Numbered from the stretch's first letter, positions 1-6,140 are shown. The stretch: 9,224 nt of DNA from JBDTDV01 sp039922875 (GCA_039922875.1 JBDTDV010000075.1:1-9224); one strand, 5' to 3'. Notes: generated by a model from the letters alone, not told the origin. A program made the numbers and translations.

Positions 1-67
1 ACGAGGCGACGAAGTCTTTCAGAGCGTCGCGGATCTCGTCCGGGCTGATCGTTAGTTCTGCCATCAT
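1..67 (-). CDS. atpA: ATP synthase F1 subunit alpha, N-terminal fragment
   Basis: This is the 5' end of the alpha subunit gene; the rest lies beyond the left edge. Alpha forms the catalytic hexamer with beta and carries the non-catalytic nucleotide sites on the cytoplasmic F1 head. About 21 residues are visible, reading MAELTISPDEIRDALKDFVA after an extra Met, which fits the helix at the start of bacterial alpha subunits. Two ATG codons lie side by side, with starts at 67 and 64. An AAGGA Shine-Dalgarno core lies 4 nt before the first and 7 nt before the second, so the start at 64 is better spaced. The call rests on this short match plus its position directly after atpH in the usual order of atp operons. 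The catalytic motifs are outside the window. Confidence 0.85.
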   Translation of the reverse strand, partial: MMAELTISPDEIRDALKDFVAS

Positions 68-171
68 ATTCCTTCATTTTACGGGGGCTTTGTCGCTCCC
101 GCTCCTCGCGCCCTGCGGCACCATGTCTGTTGTTCTGCTTCGCGGGGCAGCCGGGCCCCGCCGCGTGCCGC
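68..171 (-). other. atpH-atpA intercistronic spacer with GC-rich hairpin
   Basis: This spacer of about 104 nt is long for an operon in which atpF and atpH overlap by one base. A perfect 7-bp inverted repeat, gcggggc at 142-148 and gccccgc at 155-161, encloses a 6-nt loop. In the transcript it would form a very stable hairpin soon after the atpH stop codon. No U-run follows, so it does not look like an intrinsic terminator. An RNA processing or stability element, or a means of separating F0/stalk from F1 expression, is possible but is only inference. The Shine-Dalgarno site of atpA is at the low-coordinate end. Confidence 0.4.
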
Positions 172-969
172 CTAGCCGGCGATACGCATTTTCACGTCGT
201 TGATTCTGGATGCGATCGTGCCGTCGACGACGTCGTCGCCGATCCGAATTCGTAGTCCGGCGATGACGGCCGGGTCGATGAGAACGTTCAGCTTGATCCG
301 ACGACTGTACTGCGTTGACAGCTGTCCGGACAGTCTCTCCAGCTGTGCGGAGGTCAGCGGCACTGCCGATGTCACGGTCGCAATGGCCAGCCCCGCCTCA
401 TCGGCGACGATCGCCGCCGCGGCAGCCGCACTGCTGCGCAGGCTTCGCCCGCGTGGCTGACGCACGAGTTGCCGCACAATTGCTATCGTCGCGTCGTTCG
501 CCTTGCCGACCAGCAACGCATCCACCAGGGAAACCTTGGCTTCGACGGAGCCGAGCTGGCTGCCCAGGGCCAGCTCCAGCTGAGGATCGCTGGTCACCGC
601 CGAGCCGAACGCGAACAGCTCGGATTCGAGCGAGGCTCGCTCGCCCACGGAACGGGCTGCCGCCCGGATCCCCAGCTCCTCGATGGCAGCGAGCAGGTCG
701 TCCTGGTTCGACCAGCGGCCGGAGGCGACGCTGGCCAAAAGCGTGGCTGCCGGTTTTGACACCCGGTCGCCGAAGACGCGGGCGATCAACTCGGACTTGA
801 CCCTCGCACCCGCTGACGGATCTGCGATCGCCGCCCTGAGCTGCCCGGATTCCCCGATCACCCTGGCGGCCTCGAACAAGTTCTCGGCGGTCGCCAGATC
901 AGCTGCGGAGCCGAGATCGGCCAGGGCCGCCTTCGACACGGCCAGTGCTTGTCTGGTGGCACTTCCCAT
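172..969 (-). CDS. atpH: ATP synthase F1 subunit delta (stator)
   Basis: The delta subunit sits on top of the F1 head and ties it to the b-subunit stalk, so that torque from proton flow drives ATP synthesis. At 265 residues it is longer than the roughly 180 of proteobacterial delta, but this length is usual for Micrococcales. It is not fused to a b-type domain as in mycobacteria. The C-terminal OSCP/delta signature is clear at about residues 235-256 (VIAGLRIRIGDDVVDGTIAS), preceded by SAVPLTSAQLERL. An Ala-rich helical N-terminal part precedes it. The ATG at 967-969 shares its A with the TAA stop of atpF (TAATG), a junction typical of translational coupling, and this fixes the start. The stop is TAG at 172-174. 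Confidence 0.95.
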   Translation of the reverse strand: MGSATRQALAVSKAALADLGSAADLATAENLFEAARVIGESGQLRAAIADPSAGARVKSELIARVFGDRVSKPAATLLASVASGRWSNQDDLLAAIEELGIRAAARSVGERASLESELFAFGSAVTSDPQLELALGSQLGSVEAKVSLVDALLVGKANDATIAIVRQLVRQPRGRSLRSSAAAAAAIVADEAGLAIATVTSAVPLTSAQLERLSGQLSTQYSRRIKLNVLIDPAVIAGLRIRIGDDVVDGTIASRINDVKMRIAG

Positions 970-1526
970 TAGTTGTTCGAACCAGCCTTGCGCGCTTCGT
1001 CCGCCTCGAGATCGGCCAGGAAACGATCTACGATGGCCACCGCGTTCTTGTCATCGCTGACCGACGCGCCGATGACACCGGACGCCAGATCGAGCGCCAG
1101 CGAACCGACCTCGGCTCGTAGCGAGACGACAGCGGCCTGACGCTCGGCGTCGATCTGGTTCTGCGCCTGCGCGGTGATCCGCGCTGCCTCACCTGTAGCC
1201 TGTTCCTTGAGCTCGGCGAGGATCTTCTTGCCGTCAGCCCTGGCCTGTTCCCGGATTTGCGCAGCCTCGGAGCGCGCTTCGGCTAGTTGCGCCGTGTACT
1301 CCTCCAGCGCGGCCTCCGCCTTGGCCTGCGCCTGATCTGCCTTCTCGATATTGCCCTCGATGGCTTCCGCCCGGGCGTCGAGCATGGCGCGCATTCTGGG
1401 CAGCGCCACCTTCCAGAAGAAGAACAGAATGACCAGGAAGCACAGCCCCGCCCAGATCAGGTCGGCCGGAGCCGGGATCAGCGGGTTATGCACCTCTTCG
1501 GCTGCCATCTGCACTGCGTTAAGCAT
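969..1526 (-). CDS. atpF: ATP synthase F0 subunit b (peripheral stalk)
   Basis: Subunit b anchors the stator in the membrane and reaches up to delta. This 185-residue protein has one N-terminal membrane helix (about residues 22-41, WAGLCFLVILFFFWKVALP). The conserved short LPRMRAMLDAR turn follows, then a long charged Ala/Glu/Gln-rich stretch (about 50-145) that should form the parallel coiled coil of the b dimer, and a short C-terminal domain that contacts delta. The ATG start at 1526 is well supported by GAGGAG about 5 nt upstream. The gene follows atpE by 30 nt and overlaps atpH by one base. A second Met at residue 7 is a less likely start because it would lie far from the Shine-Dalgarno site. 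Confidence 0.95.
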   Translation of the reverse strand: MLNAVQMAAEEVHNPLIPAPADLIWAGLCFLVILFFFWKVALPRMRAMLDARAEAIEGNIEKADQAQAKAEAALEEYTAQLAEARSEAAQIREQARADGKKILAELKEQATGEAARITAQAQNQIDAERQAAVVSLRAEVGSLALDLASGVIGASVSDDKNAVAIVDRFLADLEADEARKAGSNN

Positions 1527-1556
1527 CGTGTCTCCTCAATTGCCGCGAAACGCGGA

Positions 1557-1790
1557 TCAAACCATGAAGAAGTAGGTGGCGATTCCGATGAAGGCCAGTG
1601 CCTCGGTGAATGCGATACCGATATACATCAGAACCTGGAGCCGGCCAGCCAGTTCCGGCTGGCGGGCGACGCCCTCGACGGTCTTGCCGACGACGATGCC
1701 GATGCCGATGCCTGGGCCGATCGCGGCCAAGCCGTAGCCGACCGTGCCGATGTTTCCGTTGATCGCAGCGAGAACGGTTGTTGCGTCCAC
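1557..1790 (-). CDS. atpE: ATP synthase F0 subunit c (proteolipid ring)
   Basis: Subunit c forms the rotating ring that carries protons across the membrane. The protein has 77 residues and two hydrophobic helices. Helix 1 holds the Gly-rich packing motif GPGIGIGIVVG (about residues 25-35), the polar loop reads ARQPE (42-46), and helix 2 carries the proton-binding carboxylate Glu63 in IAFTEALAFIG. All expected elements are intact. The start is GTG at 1788-1790, supported by a strong GGAAGGAAA Shine-Dalgarno region with AAGGA 7 nt upstream. This fits the high translation rate needed for the most abundant subunit. No sodium-binding signature (extra Gln and Ser/Thr ligands) is evident, so proton coupling is the likely mode. 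Confidence 0.97.
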   Translation of the reverse strand: MDATTVLAAINGNIGTVGYGLAAIGPGIGIGIVVGKTVEGVARQPELAGRLQVLMYIGIAFTEALAFIGIATYFFMV

Positions 1791-1850
1791 GTGGGTTTCC
1801 TTCCGTGATGGTGAACCGGGCGAATGCCTGATCCGGTTAGTGCTCGTGAA
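1791..1850 (-). other. atpB-atpE spacer with inverted repeat
   Basis: The 60-nt gap before atpE holds a perfect 6-bp inverted repeat, aaccgg at 1814-1819 and ccggtt at 1833-1838, with a 13-nt loop. In the transcript it would form just upstream of the strong atpE Shine-Dalgarno site without covering it. A hairpin here could affect mRNA processing or the raised translation that c subunits need; this is inferred from position only. No U-run follows. Confidence 0.35.
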
Positions 1851-2684
1851 TTAGTGTTCTTCGATCAGCGCGAGCTGGATGTACACCGTCGTCAAGATGG
1901 CGAAGATATATGCCTGCAAAAGAATGATCAGGAGTTCGAACGCGGTGAATGCGAAGCCGAACGCCAGCGTTCCGATGCCGAAAAGTTTGAAGATGCCGGG
2001 GGCGCTGAAGAAGAACCACTGCGTACCGGTGAAGAACAGCACCAGCAACAAGTGGCCGACGATCATGTTCATCATCAACCGCAAGGTCAGGGTGACCGGA
2101 CGCACCAGGAACGTCGAGATGAATTCGATCGGGGTGATCAGCGCGTAGAGCGGCTTGGGAACGCCGGGCGGGAACAGCGAATTGCGCACAAACCCGGACG
2201 GCGACTTCTTGATCCCGGCATAGACGAAGGCGATGTAGGCGACCACGGCCAGCAACAGCGGAACGCCGATCACAGAGGTTCCGGCGATGTTCAGGAACGG
2301 GATGACGCCGGCGAAATTCATCGCCAGCACCATGAAGAACACGGTGGTGATCAGCGGCAGGAACCGGCGGCCATCTTTTTTGCCGAGCAGATCTTCGGCG
2401 ATGCTGACCCGCACGAAGCCGAGCGCCAATTCGATCACCGATTGCCCGCGACTCGGTACGATCTTCAGCCGCCGGGTGCCCAGCCAGAAAACCAAGATGA
2501 CTGCCGCGGTGGCGATGAACCGGATGAGCATGATTCGGTTGATCTCGAACGGTGTGCCTCCGAACAAAAGCACCGGCGGGAAGAACTCACCGATCGATGG
2601 CCCTTGGAATGGTGGCACGTCGCTCGCGGCCTGCGCCAGCAGGTGCACAGCGTTAGCTAACAGCGCTATCTCCTGGTTTTTCAT
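1851..2684 (-). CDS. atpB: ATP synthase F0 subunit a (proton channel)
   Basis: Subunit a provides the two proton half-channels beside the c-ring. This 277-residue version is a multi-helix membrane protein. The essential Arg is present at about residue 202 in VTLTLRLMMNMIVGHLL, matching Arg210 of E. coli. Upstream signatures typical of the group are GPSIGEFFPP (about 28-37), DLLGKKDGRRFLPL (about 98-111) and NSLFPPGVP. The end reads YIQLALIEEH. I chose the ATG at 2682-2684 (MKNQEI) because it leaves about 27 residues before GPSIGEFFPP, as I recall for relatives. In-frame ATG 2720 and GTG 2723 would add 12 or 13 residues and have a GGAA about 7-8 nt upstream, so the start is not settled. The Shine-Dalgarno site for 2684 is weak (GAGAG, 11 nt away). 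Confidence 0.95.
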   Translation of the reverse strand: MKNQEIALLANAVHLLAQAASDVPPFQGPSIGEFFPPVLLFGGTPFEINRIMLIRFIATAAVILVFWLGTRRLKIVPSRGQSVIELALGFVRVSIAEDLLGKKDGRRFLPLITTVFFMVLAMNFAGVIPFLNIAGTSVIGVPLLLAVVAYIAFVYAGIKKSPSGFVRNSLFPPGVPKPLYALITPIEFISTFLVRPVTLTLRLMMNMIVGHLLLVLFFTGTQWFFFSAPGIFKLFGIGTLAFGFAFTAFELLIILLQAYIFAILTTVYIQLALIEEH

Positions 2685-2821
2685 GGCGAGTATTGCTCTC
2701 GCAACGACGAATGAGAACATCACAGTTTCCGCGAGTTATCGCGCTATGTGATGGGGGAATCTTCGATTACTCTACAAGAAAATCGGGCTCCCGACGAATC
2801 GGGATCGGGGCCGAAAGTGTG
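2685..2821 (-). promoter_or_regulatory. atpI-like/atpB spacer with UUCG hairpin and terminator-like alternative
   Basis: This 137-nt gap is the longest in the atp cluster. In the transcript, about 17 nt after the atpI-like stop, UCCCGA and UCGGGA (plus-strand 2789-2794 and 2799-2804) form a 6-bp stem closed by a UUCG loop. Overlapping it, UCGG-GAGC-CCGA (2783-2794) could form a shorter stem followed directly by UUUUCU (2777-2782), which looks like a weak intrinsic terminator. The two folds exclude each other. Farther on, TAGAGT (2769-2774) fits a loose -10 pattern, but no clear -35 accompanies it. The gap may partly separate transcription of the upstream genes from atpB; this is inference. 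Confidence 0.35.
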
Positions 2822-3370
2822 CTACGCGCGCGGTTCGGCCGGCAAATCGCCGGTTGCGCCGGCGGGCGAATCCGCACCGGAATCGTCCTGGGCGCGCTGA
2901 CCGGGCAGCTGTACATCGCTGACGTACGGCATCCGGCTTTTCATCATCACAACGACGTCGACGGCTAGGGATCCCAACACTCCGGCGATGATACTGAAGA
3001 ACATCACCACGGGATCGATCCACGGCTGGCCCTTCAGCACAATCACCAGCACGATGAAGAGCACCAGCTTCAGCAGCCAGGAACCCATCACGATGCCGAA
3101 GAACGCACCGATCCGGTCAGCGGAACCCGCGAACCGGTTGGCGAGCAGAATACTCACCGCGGTGATCCCCATGAAAACCACCGCCAGGGCGGTGCCGATA
3201 AGCGCGCTGATGACTCCGGGCAGGCCGGCGAAGACGCCGCCGAGGATCCCGGCCACGACGGCGATGACGACGGCCAGCAGGATGCCGTACTTCAGCGCGG
3301 CCTTCAGGACGGGGACCGAGGTCGGTACCGGATTGCGGGTCACCCCTCGTGCAGGTGGCGGCGTGCTCAC
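2822..3370 (-). CDS. AtpI-like four-helix membrane protein
   Basis: This 182-residue protein lies between wecA and atpB, where actinobacteria usually carry an atpI-type gene (the Rv1303 position in M. tuberculosis). AtpI proteins are thought to help assemble the c-ring or supply cations, but sequence conservation is poor and the function here is unproven. Four hydrophobic segments are visible at about residues 26-48, 52-76, 88-112 and 119-142. A Pro-rich N-terminal tail precedes them, and a hydrophilic C-terminal tail of about 38 residues ends in DLPAEPRA. The GTG at 3370 overlaps the wecA stop as GTGA. AAGGAG (plus-strand 3376-3381) lies 5 nt upstream, inside the wecA 3' end, so the start is well supported and translation is probably coupled to wecA. 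Confidence 0.8.
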   Translation of the reverse strand: MSTPPPARGVTRNPVPTSVPVLKAALKYGILLAVVIAVVAGILGGVFAGLPGVISALIGTALAVVFMGITAVSILLANRFAGSADRIGAFFGIVMGSWLLKLVLFIVLVIVLKGQPWIDPVVMFFSIIAGVLGSLAVDVVVMMKSRMPYVSDVQLPGQRAQDDSGADSPAGATGDLPAEPRA

Positions 3371-4626
3371 GAATGCTCCTTAGTGACGGATGCCTGGTCG
3401 GCGACGGATGCTGGGTCGGTTGCAGAGAGCCGGGCATCGCTTGATGCGCGGTCCAGCGGGTCGAGGTGGGCGGTACCCGCCGCGTGCTGGGATTCGGCGG
3501 GGACAAGGGCGGCTGCTGCTTGCACCGCCTTGTGGCGGCTGAGCGGGGCGAGCGTCACGGCGGTGCAGATCAGCAGCCCGACCGCCATGAAACCGATCGC
3601 AATCCAGTACGGCTGGAAGATATAGAACATCAAGCATCCCACCGAAACCACTGCGGTCCAGCCGTAGAAGATCAGCACCGCGTGCAAATGGGTGTGCCCC
3701 ATGTCCAGCAGGCGATGATGCAGATGCTTGCGGTCGGCGCTGAACGGGGACTTGCCGGCCCTCAGCCGGCGGATCACTGCCAGCGCGAAGTCCAGCAGCG
3801 GAACGATCAGCACGGCCAACGGCAGGATGATCGGCAGGAACGCGGGCAACAACTCGGAGCGGCCGAGCGTCGACAGCGTGGTCGGGTCGATCTGCCCGGT
3901 CACGGCGATGGCCGAGGTTGCCATCAGCAGCCCGACCAGCAGCGCGCCCGCGTCCCCCATGAACAGCTTCGCCGGATGCCAATTCAGCGGCAGGAATCCG
4001 GCGCAGGCGCCGACCAGCACCGCGGCGATCAGTGACGCCAGGTTGAAGTAGTTCGACGGAGACACATCGATTTGCAGGATATAGGTGTAAATGAAGAAGA
4101 TCCCGTTGGCCATCAACGCGACGCCGGCGACCAGCCCGTCCAAACCGTCGATGAAATTGATCGCGTTCATCACCAGAACGATCGCGAAGACGGTCATCGT
4201 CACGCTCATCAGCGGCGACCCGACCGTGAGACCGCCGATCGGCAGCGAGTAGATCTGCACACCGAGCCAGGCGATCAGGCCGGCGGCGATGAACTGGCCG
4301 GCGAGCTTGGTCATCCAATCGAGGTCCCAGATGTCGTCAGCCACCCCGATCACCACGATCAGCAGCGCCCCACCCAGGATCGCGTAAATCGGCGTCATGT
4401 CCGAGAAGACCAACCGAAAGAAGTCGATCTGGCTGGCAATCGCGAAGCCACAGACGACTCCGATGAACATGGCGATCCCGCCCAGTCGCGGAGTCGGGGT
4501 GGTGTGCACGTCTCTGGCCCTGATCTTCGGATACAGGCGATACTTCAGGCTGACCCGGTAGACGACGATCGAGAGCAGGAAGGTGATCACGGCGGTGATC
4601 CCCGCCACCAGGATGTAAAGCCTCAT
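3367..4626 (-). CDS. wecA: WecA-type undecaprenyl-phosphate HexNAc-1-phosphate transferase
   Basis: This integral membrane enzyme of the MraY/WecA family moves a sugar phosphate, probably GlcNAc-1-P from UDP-GlcNAc, to undecaprenyl phosphate. That is the first step of an envelope glycopolymer. The 419-residue protein shows the family motifs in order: the Asp pair in GVADDIWDLDW (Asp97-Asp98), NAINFIDGLDGLVAG (about 154-168, with Asp160 and Asp163), PAKLFMGDAG (218-227), and the His motif SADRKHLHHRLL (about 296-307) that marks WecA/TagO rather than MraY. About ten membrane helices are expected. After the last helix, a hydrophilic tail of about 55 residues includes a near-duplicated hexapeptide. 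The ATG at 4626 is 7 nt after the Sua5 stop and has only a weak GGGTGA upstream. The exact sugar donor cannot be read from sequence. Confidence 0.92.
   Translation of the reverse strand: MRLYILVAGITAVITFLLSIVVYRVSLKYRLYPKIRARDVHTTPTPRLGGIAMFIGVVCGFAIASQIDFFRLVFSDMTPIYAILGGALLIVVIGVADDIWDLDWMTKLAGQFIAAGLIAWLGVQIYSLPIGGLTVGSPLMSVTMTVFAIVLVMNAINFIDGLDGLVAGVALMANGIFFIYTYILQIDVSPSNYFNLASLIAAVLVGACAGFLPLNWHPAKLFMGDAGALLVGLLMATSAIAVTGQIDPTTLSTLGRSELLPAFLPIILPLAVLIVPLLDFALAVIRRLRAGKSPFSADRKHLHHRLLDMGHTHLHAVLIFYGWTAVVSVGCLMFYIFQPYWIAIGFMAVGLLICTAVTLAPLSRHKAVQAAAALVPAESQHAAGTAHLDPLDRASSDARLSATDPASVADQASVTKEHS
3385..3420. repeat. 18-bp tandem duplication inside the wecA 3' end
   Basis: Two adjacent 18-bp units (3385-3402 and 3403-3420) match at 15 of 18 positions. 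Because 18 is a multiple of three, the reading frame is kept. They encode TDPASV and ADQASV-type hexapeptides (about residues 403-414) in the cytoplasmic-looking C-terminal tail of the WecA-type protein. Confidence 0.7.
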
Positions 4627-4633
4627 CGGCGCA

Positions 4634-5350
4634 TCACCCGGTCGTCAGGTCGGCAGCGAGCAGGTCGCCAACAACCTCTCGGAGCCGCTCGTCGCCGATC
4701 ACGCCATGGCGCAGGATACGCAGCGTGCCGGATCCGTCGAGGCGAGCCTGGCCGGTGACCAGACCGGTAGCATCCACGATGGTCGATGAACGTTCCGCGA
4801 CCGGAGATTCCCGGTAGTCCAGGCCCGCGTCTCCGCCGTCGAGATAGACGGCGACGCGATCACCCAGCATCCGTCGGGCGTCGGCAGCGGTGGTGGCGGC
4901 GGGGGAACCGCTCAGATTGGCTGAGGAGACCGCCAGCGGACCGGTCTCGGCGAGCAGTTCGAGGGCGATGGGGTTCTTTGGCATTCGTAACGCGACCGTT
5001 CCCCTGGTCTCGCCCAGGTCCCAGGCCAGCGAGGGCTGCGCCGGGAGCACGATGGTCAGGCCGCCCGGCCAGAAGGCGGCCACGAGGTCGCGCACCGGTT
5101 GAGGCACCGACTCGGCGAGCGCCTCGAGCGTGGCGATGTCAGGGACTAGGACCGGTGGCGGCGATTGCCGACCGCGCTGCTTCGCGTCGAGCAACAGTTG
5201 CACCGCGCTTGGCGTGAACGCGTCGGCGGCGACCCCGTACACGGTGTCGGTGGGGATGACGACGAGTTCGCCGCGGCCCAGCGCGGCGCGTGCCAGCCGC
5301 ATTCCGGTGAGAAGTTCGGCCTCGAGCGAGCAATCGTAAAGTGGTCCCAT
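4634..5350 (-). CDS. tsaC: L-threonylcarbamoyladenylate synthase (Sua5/YrdC/YwlC family)
   Basis: This cytoplasmic enzyme makes threonylcarbamoyl-AMP from threonine, bicarbonate and ATP. The TsaD complex then uses it to form t6A37 in tRNAs that read ANN codons. In 238 residues it shows the YrdC fold motifs: PTDTVYG (33-39), Lys57 and Arg59 in AKQRGR, PPPVLV, FWPGGLT (93-99), ALRMP (120-124) and SSAN (142-145). It is longer than minimal TsaC (about 190) but lacks a full Sua5 C-terminal domain. The frame stays open to 5485, but I chose the ATG at 5350 because MGPLYDCS followed by ELLTGMRLAR matches the family N-terminus as I recall it, and the 45 upstream residues are low-quality sequence overlapping the neighbouring gene. 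ATG 5362 is an alternative. The gene ends 7 nt before wecA. Confidence 0.93.
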   Translation of the reverse strand: MGPLYDCSLEAELLTGMRLARAALGRGELVVIPTDTVYGVAADAFTPSAVQLLLDAKQRGRQSPPPVLVPDIATLEALAESVPQPVRDLVAAFWPGGLTIVLPAQPSLAWDLGETRGTVALRMPKNPIALELLAETGPLAVSSANLSGSPAATTAADARRMLGDRVAVYLDGGDAGLDYRESPVAERSSTIVDATGLVTGQARLDGSGTLRILRHGVIGDERLREVVGDLLAADLTTG

Positions 5351-5360
5351 GTCGGCACCC

Positions 5361-5366
5361 ATGATA
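5361..5366 (-). promoter_or_regulatory. Candidate -10 element for the Sua5 gene
   Basis: On the minus strand TATCAT, one base from TATAAT, lies 10 nt before the ATG at 5350, so transcription would begin at or almost at the start codon. I see no convincing -35 hexamer 16-18 nt upstream. It would allow a short-leader transcript independent of the phosphatase gene. Hypothetical. Confidence 0.3.
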
Positions 5367-5432
5367 GTTGCTGAACTGCGATCCGGACTGTGAGTGACCC
5401 GCCCACGAGCCGGAGCGGGGACTGGGCCCGGG

Positions 5433-6035
5433 TCAGGGCTGTAGATTCCAGCGCTGAAGCACTCGCCCGCCATGCTCGAAGCCAAGAGTGCTGATCGAGC
5501 CGGTGCCCAGCGCGAACCGAGCGCCCTCGTCCGCGGGCAACCCGAGCCATCTGGCGGCGAGAATGCGCAGGGTGTGTGCGTGAGCGAATACCAGGACCGC
5601 TTCGCCGCGACTCAGCTGCGGCTCGAGGGAGCCCAGCACCGCATCGGCGCGTGCGCCGACCTCGGCAGCGCTCTCGCCGGGCAGCGGCTCGTCGGCAGCG
5701 CCACCGGCCCAGATCGTCCACGGATGGCCGAGCTCGGCGGCGATTTGCGCCGTCGTTCTCCCCTCGAACGGGCCGTAGTTCCACTCGACCAGGTTCGGGT
5801 CTACCCGATACGTGCTGAATCCAGCCAACTCTGCCGTTGTCCAAGCGCGCTGCCGCGGGCTGGTCAGCACGACCGCGAACCGGCGACCGGCCAGCGCCTG
5901 GCCGACCTGCTTGGCCTGCTGCCGACCGGTCGCTGTCAGAGCCACATCTGTAACGCTGGTGTGCCGCCCGTCCCGACTCCACTCGGTTTCCCCATGCCGC
6001 ACCAGCACGATCTGCGCGTTTTCATCGGGTTCCAT
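5433..6035 (-). CDS. Histidine phosphatase family protein (phosphoglycerate mutase-like)
   Basis: A 200-residue cytoplasmic protein of the histidine phosphatase superfamily, which uses a phospho-histidine intermediate. The catalytic motif LVRHGETEW is at residues 11-19 (Arg13, His14). TSPRQRAWTTAEL (59-70) carries the second Arg, VEWNYGPFEGR (83-93) supplies the acid Glu84, and the second core His is His152 in FAHAHTLRILAARW. The last motif resembles the FAHGH-LR form of sugar-bisphosphatase-like members such as yeast Shb17, but the substrate cannot be deduced. I chose the ATG at 6035. The frame could extend to a TTG at 6116, but that lies in a tandem repeat and gives an unconserved leader. 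The start has only a weak GAGGG. TACGCT 6 nt upstream could be a -10 for leaderless expression. The gene lies between prmC and sua5, not its usual place in this synteny. Confidence 0.9.
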   Translation of the reverse strand: MEPDENAQIVLVRHGETEWSRDGRHTSVTDVALTATGRQQAKQVGQALAGRRFAVVLTSPRQRAWTTAELAGFSTYRVDPNLVEWNYGPFEGRTTAQIAAELGHPWTIWAGGAADEPLPGESAAEVGARADAVLGSLEPQLSRGEAVLVFAHAHTLRILAARWLGLPADEGARFALGTGSISTLGFEHGGRVLQRWNLQP

Positions 6036-6082
6036 GCCCTCAGCGTAGCGTCGCCATGCGGGTGCGTTGACTCCATCTGCCC

Positions 6083-6140
6083 CAGGTCCTAGCCAACCGC
6101 CACAGGTCCTAGCCAACCGCCACAGTCCCTAGCGAACCGC
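6083..6140. repeat. 20-bp tandem repeat derived from the prmC 3' end
   Basis: Two identical 20-bp units (6083-6102 and 6103-6122) are followed by a diverged third unit (6123-6140, 15 of 18 matching). The third unit is the last codons and TAG stop of prmC, so the first two look like duplications of the gene's own end. Since 20 is not a multiple of three, the three TAG triplets (low coordinates 6089, 6109 and 6129) fall in all three minus-strand frames. Confidence 0.85.

Noticed and set aside
74..124. 16-codon minus-strand frame in the atpH-atpA spacer
   Set aside because: It has no ribosome-binding site and no recognisable leader-peptide pattern, and this length is expected by chance.
142..161. 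Intrinsic terminator between atpH and atpA
   Set aside because: The stem is strong but no U-tract follows, and termination here would cut off the F1 genes of the same operon.
1824..2660. Long plus-strand frame opposite atpB, and similar long frames opposite wecA, the phosphatase gene and prmC
   Set aside because: Their products are rich in Arg, His, Gln, Asp and Glu with no domain pattern, as expected for antisense reading of high-GC membrane and enzyme genes. The minus-strand genes are unmistakable.
5351..5485. Longer reading frame for the Sua5-type protein starting at 5485
   Set aside because: The extra 45 residues show no family similarity and overlap the 3' end of the phosphatase gene; the family N-terminus begins at the ATG at 5350.
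6036..6116. N-terminal extension of the histidine phosphatase from a TTG at 6116
   Set aside because: The start codon and first residues are the tandem repeat itself, and the phosphatase fold begins a few residues after the ATG at 6035.
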